Shown: in pieces, positions 18,626 to 29,326 of the stretch | Layout of the letters: each line of letters opens with the position of its first letter | How positions within the stretch are numbered: position 1 is the first letter of the stretch | Assembly: GCA_902525075.1 (NCBI GenBank) | Contig: CABZFV010000001.1 | Span: 124,001-188,000, forward strand | Source: an uncultured Prochlorococcus sp. | GTDB taxonomy: Bacteria > Cyanobacteriota > Cyanobacteriia > PCC-6307 > Cyanobiaceae | DNA: 64,000 bases | Direction: 5' to 3' | Notes under the pieces: model-generated | Databases searched by the model: none | The model's input: the letters and a program-made list of their open reading frames with translations, nothing else | What the model was told of the DNA's origin: nothing | Made by a program: the position numbers and the translations under genes

Positions 18626-20248
18626 TTGAATCTTAAACTCATTGAAAAATTTAGACGATTCCAAATGCATTCATTTTTAAAAAATAATGTTTTTTCAATT
18701 TCGTTTGGAACTAGTCTAAGTAAATTAGCTGGATGCATAAGACAAATATTTATAGCTGCTGCTTTTGGGGTTAGTGTAACGTACGACGCGTTTAATTATG
18801 CATATATAATTCCTGGTTTTTTGCTAATAATCATTGGAGGTATTAACGGTCCCTTGCATAACGCAGTCGTTGCAGTTTTAACTCCGCTTAACAAAAAAAA
18901 TGGAGGGATAGTTTTAACTCAAGTAAGCATAAAACTTTCAATATTATTAATAATTTTAGCCATATTGATTTACTCGAATTCCAGTTTATTAATTGATTTA
19001 TTGGCCCCTAATTTAAGTTACGAAGCTAAATCTATTGCCACTTACCAATTACAAATACTTACACCTTGCATCCCTTTATCCGGCTTCATAGGTTTAAGCT
19101 TTGGAGCCTTAAATTCTCAAAGGAAATTCTTTTTATCAAGTATAAGTCCAGCAATAACAAGCGTAACTATTATTTTTTTTATTTTATTTAGTTGGATTTT
19201 CAACCAAGAAAATACATCTTCTAATTTCTTTACTTACACGGCATTACTACCATTTGCCACTTTCACAGGAACTTTAATTCAGTTTGTTGTTCAAATTTTG
19301 GAAATAAATAAAATTGGTCTCTTGAGATTAGAGTCAACCTTCAATTTATTTAAAGATGAAGAGAGGAGGATTTTCAAACTAATTATCCCAGCATCTATCT
19401 CATCAGGTCTAGGTCAAATAAATGTTTTTATCGATATGTTTTTCGCTTCAAGTTTTCAAGGCGCGGCCTCTGGACTAGCTTATGGAAACTTTCTTATACA
19501 AGCCCCCTTAGGCATATTATCTAACTCCTTGATTCTGCCATTACTGCCAAAATTCTCTAAATTGAGAAGTGAAAAAGACGACAGAGGTCTTCAAAAAAAA
19601 TTGATATCAGGGATAGAGTACTGTTTCTTGACAGCTATTTTTTTAACTGGTTTTTTCATAACATTCAATAATCAAATAGTACAGTTAGTTTTTCAAAGAG
19701 GATCTTTTGATTATTTAGCAACATTGAAAGTAAAGAATATATTAATTGCTTATGCAGTTGGCATACCCTTTTATCTTTATAGAGATTTATTAGTAAGAAC
19801 TTACTATTCAATAGAAAAAACAAACTTCCCTTTTAAGTCTTCAATTGCAGGGATAATATTTAATATTTTTTTTGATTGGTTTTTAATTGGTGCCCCAATT
19901 AAGAATTTTGGGAATCTTTCTCCTTATAATTTCGGAGTCGTAGGAATAATTTTATCTTCAGTTATAGTCAACTTTATAGTTTGTATTTTTCTTTCTTTCA
20001 ATCTGCGCAATGAAAATATCATTTTGCCTAACTTGAAATTATTGAGAAAAATTAGTCTCATGTCATTAGCAGGATTTATAGACAGCGCACTATGTTTTAC
20101 AATTCTCCAAACTACGAATAACTTCAATTCAAATCTCGCGGAATTTTTATTATTAATATTTGGAACTCTAACTTTTTTTGTGATTTATTTTTTACTTACA
20201 AAATTCTTGAAAGTAAATAAATTTCAAGTTTCAAAAAAAGAGATTTAG
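18626..20248 (+). CDS. murJ: Lipid II flippase MurJ (MviN family)
   Basis: The 540-residue protein is hydrophobic throughout, with about 14 predicted helices in the MVF/MATE-like arrangement. The conserved N-terminal stretch is SISFGTSLSKLAGCIRQIFI, and the later FVIYFLL and FQRGSFDYLA segments fit MurJ. It moves lipid II across the inner membrane for peptidoglycan synthesis. The start is uncertain: TTG at 18626, or ATG at 18665, which would remove 13 polar residues. It is convergent with the DUF3181 gene with a gap of only a few bases. Confidence 0.88.
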   Translation: MNLKLIEKFRRFQMHSFLKNNVFSISFGTSLSKLAGCIRQIFIAAAFGVSVTYDAFNYAYIIPGFLLIIIGGINGPLHNAVVAVLTPLNKKNGGIVLTQVSIKLSILLIILAILIYSNSSLLIDLLAPNLSYEAKSIATYQLQILTPCIPLSGFIGLSFGALNSQRKFFLSSISPAITSVTIIFFILFSWIFNQENTSSNFFTYTALLPFATFTGTLIQFVVQILEINKIGLLRLESTFNLFKDEERRIFKLIIPASISSGLGQINVFIDMFFASSFQGAASGLAYGNFLIQAPLGILSNSLILPLLPKFSKLRSEKDDRGLQKKLISGIEYCFLTAIFLTGFFITFNNQIVQLVFQRGSFDYLATLKVKNILIAYAVGIPFYLYRDLLVRTYYSIEKTNFPFKSSIAGIIFNIFFDWFLIGAPIKNFGNLSPYNFGVVGIILSSVIVNFIVCIFLSFNLRNENIILPNLKLLRKISLMSLAGFIDSALCFTILQTTNNFNSNLAEFLLLIFGTLTFFVIYFLLTKFLKVNKFQVSKKEI

Positions 20249-20251
20249 TTT

Positions 20252-20536
20252 TTAAAAAAAACTTTCCAAAATCTCCTCTAATTCTAGAATTTGAGAGTTA
20301 GTGATTAAATTAATCAATGGAATACTATTAATACCATCCCCAACTTTTACATTTATTGCTTTCAAACTTAATTTTGCAGCCTCCAATGGGCCTTGATCTT
20401 TATTGCTGATACATTCAATAGCAAGATGCCTAGCTAAGCCAGCATCTCCAAGATACAGATTCCACTTTTCTATTTTAATAAAAACCTTTTCGGAAATAAC
20501 ATTTTCTAGATCACTTATACGTATCTGAAAGTCCAT
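20252..20536 (-). CDS. Conserved cyanobacterial protein, DUF3181-like
   Basis: The 94-residue soluble protein contains KIEKWNLYLGDAGLARHLAI, which resembles the conserved core of DUF3181, a family of small cyanobacterial proteins of unknown function. There is no signal peptide, membrane segment or catalytic motif. It is followed downstream by murJ on the other strand and preceded by another small minus-strand gene 14 bases upstream, so the two may be co-transcribed. Confidence 0.6.
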   Translation of the reverse strand: MDFQIRISDLENVISEKVFIKIEKWNLYLGDAGLARHLAIECISNKDQGPLEAAKLSLKAINVKVGDGINSIPLINLITNSQILELEEILESFF

Positions 20537-20550
20537 AAATATAAATTGAT

Positions 20551-20832
20551 TTAAGTTGATTGTTTTGAAGTGTCTTTAGGTTTTTTTATAATTACGAAAA
20601 GTAAATGGGAGGCCAAAAGAACTGACCAGACAATCGCATAATTATTAAAATAGGCGATTTCATATTTAATCTCTTTTAAAAGCCACGTGCCACTTACAAT
20701 CGCAGTAAATATCATGCAGTGAATAACAAAATTTACTATTCGAGAAAAATGTTTATATATAGGATCTTCTGAATCACCATTTCCGTACCACTTTATAGGC
20801 ATATTAATAATTAGATTGTTAATAATAGACAT
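20551..20832 (-). CDS. Small two-helix membrane protein of unknown function
   Basis: The 93-residue product has two hydrophobic segments (about residues 30-50 and 65-82) after a polar N-terminus with KWYGNGDSEDPIYKHFSR. I do not recognise a named family. ATG at 20832 gives the full length; an internal ATG at 20802 (MPIKWYGN) is equally possible. It ends 14 bases before the DUF3181-like gene and sits upstream of tRNA-Arg on the opposite strand. Confidence 0.6.
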   Translation of the reverse strand: MSIINNLIINMPIKWYGNGDSEDPIYKHFSRIVNFVIHCMIFTAIVSGTWLLKEIKYEIAYFNNYAIVWSVLLASHLLFVIIKKPKDTSKQST

Positions 20833-20888
20833 TTTACCCGAAATCTAGTTGACTAAGAGACCCTGAAACAGAGATATTACATAATTAT

Positions 20889-20962
20889 GCGCCTGTAGCT
20901 CAGTGGATTAGAGCACCTGACTACGGATCAGGGTGTCGGGAGTTCGAATCTCTCCAGGCGCG
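20889..20962 (+). tRNA. tRNA-Arg (anticodon ACG)
   Basis: A standard 74-base cloverleaf: acceptor GCGCCTG with CAGGCGC, D arm GCTCAGTGGATTAGAGC, anticodon stem CCTGA/TCAGG with loop CTACGGA, and T arm GGGAG-TTCGAAT-CTCTC. The ACG anticodon is expected to be edited to ICG by TadA. CCA is not encoded. Confidence 0.96.
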
Positions 20963-21039
20963 TTTAAAATTCTGAAATATTCTTTTTATATTTTTCTAAA
21001 AAATATCGTCTATATTATGGTTATAACTTTTCAAATTCA

Positions 21040-22311
21040 ATGAATATCCTTCAAAATCTTAAAGAAAGTGACCCAGTAATATCAAATTTTATTAACTCTG
21101 AAAAAAATAGGCAGGAAACTCATCTTGAGTTAATCGCAAGTGAAAATTTCGCATCAATTGCTGTTATGCAGGCACAAGGATCCGTTCTTACAAATAAATA
21201 TGCCGAGGGATTACCTCAAAAAAGATATTATGGTGGATGTGAATTTGTTGATGAAATCGAGGAATTAGCTATCAAGAGAGCTAAAAAATTATTTAATGCA
21301 AATTGGGCTAATGTTCAACCCCATAGTGGAGCACAGGCAAATGCTGCTGTTTTCCTAAGTCTACTTAAACCTGGCGACACAATCATGGGGATGGATTTAT
21401 CTCACGGTGGGCACCTAACTCACGGATCTCCAGTAAATATGAGTGGCAAGTGGTTCAATGCAGTTCACTATGGTGTAAATAAAGAAACTAGTGAATTAAA
21501 TTTTGATGAGATAAGAGAGATAGCACTTGAAACAAAACCAAAATTAATCATATGCGGATATTCTGCTTATCCAAGAACAATCGATTTTGAATCATTTAGA
21601 AAAATTGCAGATGAAGTTGGTGCATTCTTAATGGCTGATATTGCTCACATTGCCGGTCTTGTAGCAAGTAAACTTCACCCAAATCCAATACCTTATTGTG
21701 ATGTAGTTACTACAACTACTCATAAAACATTAAGAGGGCCTAGAGGTGGACTTATCTTGTGTAAAGATGCAGAATTCGGAAAGAAATTTGATAAATCTGT
21801 TTTCCCTGGAACTCAAGGTGGGCCCCTAGAACATATTATTGCCGCTAAAGCAGTTGCATTTGGAGAAGCCTTGCAGCCAGATTTCGTTAATTATTCCCAA
21901 CAAGTAATAAAGAATGCCAAAGTTCTAGCTTCAACTTTAGTAAATAGAGGTATTAATATCGTTAGTGGAGGCACTGATAATCATATTGTTTTACTCGATT
22001 TAAGGAGCATCAATATGACTGGTAAAATTGCTGATTTGCTTGTAAGTGAAGTGAATATCACTGCGAATAAAAATACTGTTCCATTTGACCCCGAATCACC
22101 TTTTGTGACCAGCGGTCTAAGATTAGGTACTGCCGCTTTAACTACTAGAGGCTTTAATGAGAATGCTTTTACTGAAGTTGGCGAAATTATTGCTGATAGA
22201 TTACTTCACCCAAACGATGCCCTGATTGAAAGGCAATGTAAAGAAAGAGTATTAACTTTATGTAATCGTTTTCCTCTTTATGAAGGCAAACTTGAAGCAT
22301 CAATTAAATGA
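21040..22311 (+). CDS. glyA: Serine hydroxymethyltransferase
   Basis: The 423-residue PLP enzyme converts serine and tetrahydrofolate to glycine and methylene-THF. It shows [30 protein letters not shown], the active-site lysine in [17 protein letters not shown] near residue 230, and [14 protein letters not shown] near the C-terminus. Length is normal. Its stop overlaps the start of cinA (ATGA), so the two are probably translated from one message that may extend into leuC and leuD. Confidence 0.97.
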   Translation: MNILQNLKESDPVISNFINSEKNRQETHLELIASENFASIAVMQAQGSVLTNKYAEGLPQKRYYGGCEFVDEIEELAIKRAKKLFNANWANVQPHSGAQANAAVFLSLLKPGDTIMGMDLSHGGHLTHGSPVNMSGKWFNAVHYGVNKETSELNFDEIREIALETKPKLIICGYSAYPRTIDFESFRKIADEVGAFLMADIAHIAGLVASKLHPNPIPYCDVVTTTTHKTLRGPRGGLILCKDAEFGKKFDKSVFPGTQGGPLEHIIAAKAVAFGEALQPDFVNYSQQVIKNAKVLASTLVNRGINIVSGGTDNHIVLLDLRSINMTGKIADLLVSEVNITANKNTVPFDPESPFVTSGLRLGTAALTTRGFNENAFTEVGEIIADRLLHPNDALIERQCKERVLTLCNRFPLYEGKLEASIK

Positions 22312-23582
22312 ATCCTAATTCCAAGGAAGTTGAAATTCTTTCTATTGGAACAGAGCTACTTTTAGGAAATATTATCAATACAAATTCTCAATGGATTTCC
22401 GAACAGTTGTCTCAATTAGGCTTAAATCATTTTAGACAATCAACTGTAGGTGATAATTGTGATCGAATTATCAAAGTAATTCAAGAAATATCTAAAAGAA
22501 GTAATCTTCTAATTACAACAGGTGGATTGGGGCCCACCCCAGATGACTTAACTACTGAAGCAATAGCAAAATCTTTTGATGTATCTCTTTTTGAAAGACC
22601 TCACTTATGGGATGAAATTAAACAAAAACTTTCAAAATCAAAGATCCAAGACGATTCCTCTAGCTTAAGGAAACAATGTTTCTTCCCAGAAAATGCTCAA
22701 ATTATTAATAACCCTAGGGGCACTGCCCCAGGAATGATTTGGGAACCAGTAAAAGGGTTTACTATCCTTACTTTTCCTGGAGTACCCAGTGAAATGAAAA
22801 CTATGTGGGAAGAGACGGCATATGATTTCATCAAAACCAAATTCTCAGATAGTTATTCCTTTTTTTCAAATACTCTTAAATTTACAGGCATTGGAGAATC
22901 TTGCGTTGCAGAAAAAATTAATGATCTATTAAATCTTAATAACCCGACAGTTGCTCCATATGCCAACTTAGGAGAGGTTAAACTCAGAATTACCGCGCGA
23001 GCAAAGAATGACCTAGAAGCAAAAAATCTAATTAAGCCTGTAAAAGAAAAATTAAAAAAAGAGTTTTCTCAATTTATTTTTGGAGAAGATAATGATACTC
23101 TTCCTAGCGTTTTAATAAAAGAATTAAAAAAAAGGAACCAAACTATCGTTTTTGCTGAATCCTGTACCGGAGGCCTTTTATCTTCATCACTGACATCAAT
23201 ATCTGGCTCATCTCAAGTTTTTCAAGGTAGTATTGTTTCTTATAGTAATAAACTAAAAAATTCATTATTAAATATTTCTGAAGAAAAGCTTACAAAATAT
23301 GGAGCTGTATCTGAAGAAGTTTGTGAAGCCATGGCAATTAATGTAAAAGAGAAATTAAAAGCAGATTGGGCAATAGCAATTAGTGGAATAGCTGGTCCTA
23401 ACGGAGGCAGTCAAGATAAACCTGTTGGACTTGTCTATATCTCAATTTCAGGACCAAATAACCATATAACTAATATAAAAAAACTTTTTAACTCAACCCG
23501 AAATAGAAAAGAAATACAAACACTAAGTGTAAATGTGTGTTTGAACAGTCTCAGATTAATCCTATTATCGAATAGTAAGTAA
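22308..23582 (+). CDS. cinA: CinA-like protein (nucleotide-binding plus PncC amidohydrolase domains)
   Basis: The 424-residue protein has the N-terminal molybdopterin-binding-like domain ([50 protein letters not shown]) and the C-terminal PncC-type domain ([41 protein letters not shown]). In characterised CinA proteins these domains give ADP-ribose pyrophosphatase and NMN deamidase activities; the competence link comes from Gram-positive bacteria. It overlaps glyA by four bases. Confidence 0.93.
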   Translation: MNPNSKEVEILSIGTELLLGNIINTNSQWISEQLSQLGLNHFRQSTVGDNCDRIIKVIQEISKRSNLLITTGGLGPTPDDLTTEAIAKSFDVSLFERPHLWDEIKQKLSKSKIQDDSSSLRKQCFFPENAQIINNPRGTAPGMIWEPVKGFTILTFPGVPSEMKTMWEETAYDFIKTKFSDSYSFFSNTLKFTGIGESCVAEKINDLLNLNNPTVAPYANLGEVKLRITARAKNDLEAKNLIKPVKEKLKKEFSQFIFGEDNDTLPSVLIKELKKRNQTIVFAESCTGGLLSSSLTSISGSSQVFQGSIVSYSNKLKNSLLNISEEKLTKYGAVSEEVCEAMAINVKEKLKADWAIAISGIAGPNGGSQDKPVGLVYISISGPNNHITNIKKLFNSTRNRKEIQTLSVNVCLNSLRLILLSNSK

Positions 23583-23596
23583 TTATTTTTTACAAA

Positions 23597-25006
23597 TTGA
23601 GTCAAGATACCTTATTTGATAAAGTTTGGGATTTACATAAAGTTTCAAGTCTTCCTGGAGGATCTGATCAGATATTTATTGGTCTTCATCTTATCCATGA
23701 AGTGACGAGTCCCCAAGCATTTGGTGCTTTAAAGGACAAAAACTTAAAAGTAAAATTCCCTGAAAGAACTGTTGCTACTGTTGATCATATTGTGCCAACA
23801 GATAATCAGAGCAGGCCTTTCAAAGATAATCTTGCTGAACAGATGATTGAAACACTTGAGAAAAATTGCTTAGAACATAAAATAAGATTTTTTAATATTG
23901 GTAGTGGTAATCAAGGCATAGTGCATGTAGTAGCACCGGAATTAGGTTTAACTCAGCCGGGCATGACAATCGCTTGCGGAGACTCTCATACTTCAACTCA
24001 TGGAGCTTTTGGGTCAATTGCTTTTGGGATAGGTACAAGTCAAGTAAGAGATGTTCTTGCTACCCAAACAATAGCCATGAACAAATTGAAAGTGAGGCAG
24101 ATTTGGTGTGACAATAAATTATCTAAGGGTGTTTACGCTAAGGATTTAGTACTTCATATCATTAATAAACTTGGTGTAAAGGCAGGAGCTGGTTTCGCAT
24201 ATGAATTCTCAGGGCCTGCGATAGATAAATTATCAATGGAAGAAAGGATGACGATATGCAATATGTCTATTGAAGGTGGCGCTAGGTGCGGCTACATTAA
24301 CCCTGATGAAAAGACCTTCAGTTACATTAAAAATAAATTATGTGCTCCAAAAAATAAGCATTGGGATAAAGCTATCACGTGGTGGAATTCAATAAAAAGC
24401 GATGAAAATTCAATCTATGATGATGTAATTAAATTTGATGCTTCAAAAGTAGAGCCAACTGTAACCTGGGGAATTACTCCCGGTCAAAGTATAGGAATTA
24501 ATCAGAAGATTCCTCTTTTAGATAACTTGTCCCCAAATGACCAATTTATTGCTGAAGAAGCTTTTAAATATATGGGTTTCAATCCAGGGCAATCTATAAA
24601 AGATACTCCTGTAGATGTTTGTTTCATAGGCAGTTGCACCAATGGGAGAATCAGTGACTTAAGAGTTGCAGCTGAAGTGTTGAAAGACAAAAAAGTATCT
24701 AAAGAAGTAAAAGCATTTGTAGTCCCCGGTTCAGAAAAAGTAGCTATACAAGCAAAACAAGAAGGACTTGATATGATCTTTAAGGATTCTGGATTTCAAT
24801 GGAGAGAGCCAGGATGCTCAATGTGTTTAGCAATGAATTCAGATAAGCTAATAGGGAATGAAATTAGTGCTAGTTCAAGCAATAGAAATTTTAAGGGTAG
24901 GCAAGGTTCTCCAAACGGAAGAACACTTCTCATGAGTCCAGCAATGGTAGCTGCTGCTGCGATTAATGGCAAAGTAAGCGACGTTCGTGAATTGATAAAA
25001 AAATGA
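23597..25006 (+). CDS. leuC: 3-isopropylmalate dehydratase large subunit
   Basis: LeuC (469 residues) is the Fe-S aconitase-like subunit of isopropylmalate isomerase in leucine synthesis. The cluster cysteines lie in [15 protein letters not shown] and [29 protein letters not shown] is the conserved substrate loop. The start is TTG at 23597 ([16 protein letters not shown]), which matches the family N-terminus. leuD begins four bases inside its end, giving tight coupling of the two subunits. Confidence 0.97.
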   Translation: MSQDTLFDKVWDLHKVSSLPGGSDQIFIGLHLIHEVTSPQAFGALKDKNLKVKFPERTVATVDHIVPTDNQSRPFKDNLAEQMIETLEKNCLEHKIRFFNIGSGNQGIVHVVAPELGLTQPGMTIACGDSHTSTHGAFGSIAFGIGTSQVRDVLATQTIAMNKLKVRQIWCDNKLSKGVYAKDLVLHIINKLGVKAGAGFAYEFSGPAIDKLSMEERMTICNMSIEGGARCGYINPDEKTFSYIKNKLCAPKNKHWDKAITWWNSIKSDENSIYDDVIKFDASKVEPTVTWGITPGQSIGINQKIPLLDNLSPNDQFIAEEAFKYMGFNPGQSIKDTPVDVCFIGSCTNGRISDLRVAAEVLKDKKVSKEVKAFVVPGSEKVAIQAKQEGLDMIFKDSGFQWREPGCSMCLAMNSDKLIGNEISASSSNRNFKGRQGSPNGRTLLMSPAMVAAAAINGKVSDVRELIKK

Positions 25007-25626
25007 AATCAAAATTTACCCCACCAATTGGAAAAATTACACAAATAAACGGGAAATGTATCTCCTTGATTGGTAACGACATCGATACAGATCGAATAAT
25101 TCCAGCGCGTTTCTTGAAGTGTGTTAACTTTGATTTATTGGGTGAATCTGTTTTTGAAGACGATCGAGAAACTTTAAAGGGAAGGCATCCTTTCGATCTA
25201 GAGGAAAACAAAAATGCCACAATACTTATTGTTAATAGCAATTTTGGATGTGGTTCAAGCAGAGAACATGCCCCCCAAGCACTTATGAGATGGGGTATAA
25301 AAGCAATCATAGGAGAGAGTTTCGCCGATATTTTTTATAGTAACTGTATTGCGATAGGAATCCCATGTTTTACGCTATCAAAAAAATCAATACAAGAAGT
25401 TCAAAATAACAAGGATAATAAATTTTTATTCTTAGAAATTGACCTTAAAAATTCATTAGCAAGATCTAAAGATTTAACCTTAAATCTTGAGATTAAAGAA
25501 AGCTCAAGAAAAATGTTTTTATCAGGGGAATGGGATGCAACTTCAACACTGCTTGAAAATGAAGATTTTATTGAAAATAAATTAGATGATTTACCCTATT
25601 TAGAATTTAATTCAACTATCACTTAA
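25003..25626 (+). CDS. leuD: 3-isopropylmalate dehydratase small subunit
   Basis: LeuD (207 residues) contributes the swivelling domain of the isomerase. The signature [15 protein letters not shown] near residue 25 and [19 protein letters not shown] near residue 82 are present. It overlaps leuC by four bases and is convergent with the LptD-like gene, with no space between the stops. Confidence 0.97.
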   Translation: MKSKFTPPIGKITQINGKCISLIGNDIDTDRIIPARFLKCVNFDLLGESVFEDDRETLKGRHPFDLEENKNATILIVNSNFGCGSSREHAPQALMRWGIKAIIGESFADIFYSNCIAIGIPCFTLSKKSIQEVQNNKDNKFLFLEIDLKNSLARSKDLTLNLEIKESSRKMFLSGEWDATSTLLENEDFIENKLDDLPYLEFNSTIT

Positions 25627-27630
25627 TTATCTAAATCCAAATAACTCATAAGAAATTCCACCTGCTTGATTGTGAGGTTGATAAAAAATACCAAATTCAT
25701 AAGATCTTTTTTTCCAATTCAATGAAATTTTTGAATTTATAAATTTCCCATAATCATTGGAATCACCATCTAAGTTTACTGTTCCATTATTTTTAAGAAT
25801 AATTGGTCCAAAAATTTGTTGATCAAAACCAATATCTAAAGTAAATTTGTCAGAAATTTGATCAAATTTAAATACGCTATCTCCGTTTTTAAATTTATAA
25901 AACGGGAAAATAGTAATTCGGGTATAGTCAAAAGTATTTTTCTTAAAATTACCCAAAATTAGCTCAGGACCGAAACCGAAACCAATATATTCTTGATGGG
26001 CACCATTTTCATAAAAAGAATATAATGCATCTAATCTTGTTTTAAGGCTTAATCCTTTAGTAACTGGTTGAGGAATGTATCTATATGAAATATCAATAGA
26101 TTTATTTTTAGGTTTCTGAACAAAAATCGGAAATTTCTGGTCTAGAGAATAAAACGCGCTTCCTTTTAGGTTAGTTACTAGATTTTTTGTATTTAAAGCC
26201 TCTGCTGTTATGTTTGCCAAACCTAAAGACAATGATTCTTTCTTTTCGATACCATTTACAACCCAATTATTTTCTTTTTGTAATTTCGAACCATAACCCG
26301 AATAAATTTCCGCTTCACCCAATGAACCATTCCAAACCCTTTCTCTGTAAATTCCATAAAAACTTTTATCCCATTTTAAATCTAAAAAATTAATCTCTTT
26401 GTTCAATTTAGTTTTAAATCTAAATGCATCTGAAAATTTATCAAAATCGAAAGAATTTAAATTCTTATCTATTTCTAAATCCCAATTATTTATTCTTCCT
26501 TTTATTTGTGATTTCAAAGCAAAATTATCTTTAAAACTTGCATTTTTCTTTACTTTCTCTGAAGTAATTGATTCACCCTTATTAACAAAACTTTTTGTAT
26601 ACCCCTTGAGTGAGCGTTGAATCAAGAATTGAGGCTCTAAATCAAGAACAAAATCATCAGTAATATTTATAGAGTTAAATTTCCTACCGATAAAATACCC
26701 ATCCTTATCTAAATTTTCATATCCAAGGTTCCACCTATTTGCAGTTTGCAACTTATTAAGATCATACTCTCTACTACCTAACCAAAAAGGTACTGATATT
26801 TTTTCTTCAAGAATTAAATAATTTAATGAGGATTTGAATCTTAGTTTTTCATCAATAGGAAAAACTTCTAATGCATTAATTACTAATTTTACTTGTTTTA
26901 ATTCGAGTAAATCATTACTAAATATGGCCTTCTTACTTTTCCATGTATCCCCATCTATAGTCATTTTATCTGTAAAAAACAGCCAGTTCTTAACCTGTTT
27001 AGGCGTATTTATAACTTCCTTTTGTTTATATTTAAATGAACTTACTATTTTTTCAGAATCTGATGAGCTGAAATTTGAAGATAAGTCATCAATTAAGTTA
27101 TTAGTATTAATATTACCCTTTACATCTAATAAATAACCTTTTTCACTAATAAAACTGTATTTAAGTTGTGAAGCACTAAAGAATTGATCGCCTAATATTA
27201 ATGTTATATTTCCTTTTGCTTCAATTTTTTTATTTAACTTGTCGTATATTAAATTATCAGCTTTAAGGAGTTTGCCTCTATATGAAACAGACACATTACC
27301 TTCTGCATAAATAACATTACTAATTTCGGATTGTTTATCTGATTGTATTATTAACTCTTGTTGATCTTGGATTTTAGCAACCAGTAGTGAAACTGTTTTT
27401 TTATTTAAAAATTTTATAAAATCAGTTTCTTCATTAAGGTAATTACTGGGAAGATCATAATCAAAATTTGATGAATCTTCTACATCAGGAAATTTAAACC
27501 AAGTTAATTTTGTATTGCGATTATTGGTAATTTTATTAATTTGTAAAGATTCAGCTGATTTTGATGGCTGAATAAAATTAATAAAAAGAAAAGAGAAAAA
27601 TATTACTTTTTTTGATATACCTGAAATCAA
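25627..27630 (-). CDS. LptD-like outer-membrane protein (DUF3769)
   Basis: The 667-residue protein has a signal peptide (KKVIFFSFLFINF, cleavage near SKSAES). An OstA/LptA-like beta-jellyroll section follows at about residues 105-155 (YAEGNVSVSYRGKLLKADNL, DKLNKKIEAKGNITLILG). The remaining part is rich in alternating polar and aromatic strands and ends in GFR, as expected for a beta-barrel. This matches the cyanobacterial LptD-like/DUF3769 group, which is thought to insert lipopolysaccharide into the outer membrane. The fast-evolving barrel makes the assignment a fold call rather than a proven ortholog. Confidence 0.72.
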   Translation of the reverse strand: MISGISKKVIFFSFLFINFIQPSKSAESLQINKITNNRNTKLTWFKFPDVEDSSNFDYDLPSNYLNEETDFIKFLNKKTVSLLVAKIQDQQELIIQSDKQSEISNVIYAEGNVSVSYRGKLLKADNLIYDKLNKKIEAKGNITLILGDQFFSASQLKYSFISEKGYLLDVKGNINTNNLIDDLSSNFSSSDSEKIVSSFKYKQKEVINTPKQVKNWLFFTDKMTIDGDTWKSKKAIFSNDLLELKQVKLVINALEVFPIDEKLRFKSSLNYLILEEKISVPFWLGSREYDLNKLQTANRWNLGYENLDKDGYFIGRKFNSINITDDFVLDLEPQFLIQRSLKGYTKSFVNKGESITSEKVKKNASFKDNFALKSQIKGRINNWDLEIDKNLNSFDFDKFSDAFRFKTKLNKEINFLDLKWDKSFYGIYRERVWNGSLGEAEIYSGYGSKLQKENNWVVNGIEKKESLSLGLANITAEALNTKNLVTNLKGSAFYSLDQKFPIFVQKPKNKSIDISYRYIPQPVTKGLSLKTRLDALYSFYENGAHQEYIGFGFGPELILGNFKKNTFDYTRITIFPFYKFKNGDSVFKFDQISDKFTLDIGFDQQIFGPIILKNNGTVNLDGDSNDYGKFINSKISLNWKKRSYEFGIFYQPHNQAGGISYELFGFR

Positions 27631-27650
27631 TTTAAGGATTTAATTAAAAA

Positions 27651-27779
27651 TTAATCTTGAGGACTTTCTAAATCTTTTCTGTTTGGTGTTCTTGTAGGGT
27701 CACTTGCTAAAAATCCGAAAAGAAATATTCCTACAAAGAAAAAGACGATAGTGTAAACAGAAATTTTTAAGGCGAGCAT
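27651..27779 (-). CDS. psbI: Photosystem II protein PsbI
   Basis: The 42-residue frame begins [20 protein letters not shown] and continues [18 protein letters not shown], ending SPQD. This is PsbI, a single-helix core subunit next to D1 and CP43 that helps early PSII assembly. It lies between the LptD-like gene and psbN, both on the same strand. Confidence 0.96.
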
Positions 27780-27888
27780 GGAATTACTAGTGCTGACTGA
27801 TTTATATCCTATTAAATTTATAATTAAACCATGGTTAATTGTTTACTTTTTGTATTTTTGGTAAATTTTGAAATACTTTTAAAGGATA

Positions 27889-28041
27889 CTAATCGTCATG
27901 ATCATCCCAAGGATCAGTAAGCTTTGCTGCTTTAGGTCCAAAGGCAGTCCAAAGACCAAAACCGGTCAATGCTAAAAGTAGGGCCAGAATTGTAACAGCT
28001 ATAGAAACTGCAGGATCTGGTGCTGATGATAAAGTTTGCAT
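27889..28041 (-). CDS. psbN: PSII assembly protein PsbN
   Basis: A 50-residue frame reads MQTLSSAPDPAVSIAVTILA, then LLLALTGFGLWTAFGPKAAK and LTDPWDDHDD. The single helix followed by the GLWTAFGPPS-like and DP..DH..D tail identifies PsbN, which aids assembly or repair of the PSII reaction centre rather than being a stable subunit. As in many cyanobacteria and plastids it is encoded on the opposite strand next to psbH. Confidence 0.94.
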   Translation of the reverse strand: MQTLSSAPDPAVSIAVTILALLLALTGFGLWTAFGPKAAKLTDPWDDHDD

Positions 28042-28121
28042 CAATTTTGCTAAGTTTGTAAACAATTTATGTACTAGTTCTTATACAATAGCGAAATAAT
28101 ATTCGATTTTGTGAATTTAAC

Positions 28122-28322
28122 ATGGGTCAAAAAACAGCATTAGGAAGTCTTCTAAAAGCAATTGGCAATTCAGGTCAAGGTAAAGTTGTACCTGGTTGGG
28201 GAGCAGTTCCTGTCATGACAGTAATAGGTCTACTACTTTTGGTTTTCTTAGTTATTCTTCTACAGATCTATAACCAATCGCTACTACTACAGGGTTTCTC
28301 AGTAGATTGGAACGGAAACTAA
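28122..28322 (+). CDS. psbH: Photosystem II protein PsbH
   Basis: The 66-residue protein has the short stromal N-terminus ([15 protein letters not shown]), the conserved [15 protein letters not shown] entry to the membrane helix, and a lumenal tail ending DWNGN. It lacks the phosphorylated extension of plant PsbH, as in cyanobacteria generally. It is divergent from psbN, with 80 bases between the two starts, and has its own terminator downstream. Confidence 0.97.
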
Positions 28323-28345
28323 ATTTCTGACAATTTCTCAAAAAG

Positions 28346-28386
28346 TTATTTGGTTAATGTGAAAATTGCCAAATAATTTTTTTTTA
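28346..28386 (+). terminator. Rho-independent terminator of psbH
   Basis: TTATTTGG (28346-28353) pairs with CCAAATAA (28369-28376), followed by a run of at least nine T. The loop is 15 bases. It lies 24 bases past the psbH stop. Confidence 0.75.
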
Positions 28387-28462
28387 AATTTTTGTTTTTA
28401 TTAATTAGTTATAGTTTGTATATATTCATAATTCTCATACAAATAGAGATTTAGAAATAACA

Positions 28463-29065
28463 ATGAAAGAGATATTTTTAATTGGATTAGGAAATCCTGG
28501 TAAAAAATACTCAAAAAGTAGGCATAATATAGGCTTTTTACTACTTGAAAATTTTTCGAAAAAATATAATTCAAATTTTTTATTAAAAGATAAGCTTAAA
28601 AGTTCCTGCTCAGAGTTTCAAATCAATGATCTTAATTTCAGGTTATTTTTACCAAATACGTTTATGAATAACAGTGGTGATGCTGTCAGAGCAATAGTTG
28701 ATTGGTACAAATTAAATTTAGATCAGATTTTTATTATAGTCGATGATAAAGATCTTCCTCTTGGAAAAATAAGATTTAGAAGAAAAGGAAGCTCAGGTGG
28801 ACATAACGGGCTGAAAAGCATCATTGAACAATTACAGACACAAAACTTTAAAAGAATAAGAATTGGTATTGGATCACCACCTTTAATGAAAGAAAAAAAT
28901 AATATCAATACTATTTCACATGTATTAGGAAATATTTCTCTAGAAGAAAAATCAATATTGGATAAAGTATACAAGAGAGTAATAGAATCACTCGAACAAC
29001 TAAATACAAAAAAAGAAGAATATATAATTAATGAATTAAATTCTTTTAACAAAGACCAACCTTAA
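28463..29065 (+). CDS. pth: Peptidyl-tRNA hydrolase
   Basis: The 200-residue protein recycles peptidyl-tRNA released by stalled ribosomes. It begins IFLIGLGNPGKKYSKSRHNI with the catalytic histidine, and contains LFLPNTFMNNSGDAV and the aspartate region FIIVDDKDLPLGKIR followed by SSGGHNGLKSI. Length is normal. The DUF3146 gene starts three bases after its stop, so they probably share a transcript. Confidence 0.97.
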   Translation: MKEIFLIGLGNPGKKYSKSRHNIGFLLLENFSKKYNSNFLLKDKLKSSCSEFQINDLNFRLFLPNTFMNNSGDAVRAIVDWYKLNLDQIFIIVDDKDLPLGKIRFRRKGSSGGHNGLKSIIEQLQTQNFKRIRIGIGSPPLMKEKNNINTISHVLGNISLEEKSILDKVYKRVIESLEQLNTKKEEYIINELNSFNKDQP

Positions 29066-29068
29066 GAA

Positions 29069-29326
29069 ATGCGTTCAAAACCTGAAACTATTGCAAATCT
29101 AAGTGTTAAGAAATATTGCTTCTCAAAAAAGCAAATTCAGGGTGTTGTGGAAGCTAGTCAATTTAAATGGACTTTCACATACTCCTTTAATAAAGGTCTA
29201 TTAAAGGTAAATCCACCGTTAGGAAGAGCATTAATTGAAAATGCCTTATTGAAATTTTTACTGAAAAAAGATTATGAATTAGAAACAGGGAATGAATATA
29301 AGTTCACTATTTCTGCCAAGTTTTAA
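29069..29326 (+). CDS. Conserved cyanobacterial protein, DUF3146 family
   Basis: The 85-residue protein shows the family pattern: QIQGVVEASQFKWTFTYSFN, then KVNPPLGRALIENALLKFL and a final EYKFTISAKF. DUF3146 is found in cyanobacteria and has no known function. It is directly downstream of pth and overlaps the 3' end of the convergent YqgF-like gene by 20 bases. Confidence 0.75.
   Translation: MRSKPETIANLSVKKYCFSKKQIQGVVEASQFKWTFTYSFNKGLLKVNPPLGRALIENALLKFLLKKDYELETGNEYKFTISAKF

Noticed and set aside
18626..18665. Second murJ start considered as separate signal
   Set aside because: TTG at 18626 and ATG at 18665 are both plausible and do not affect function; no further evidence separates them.
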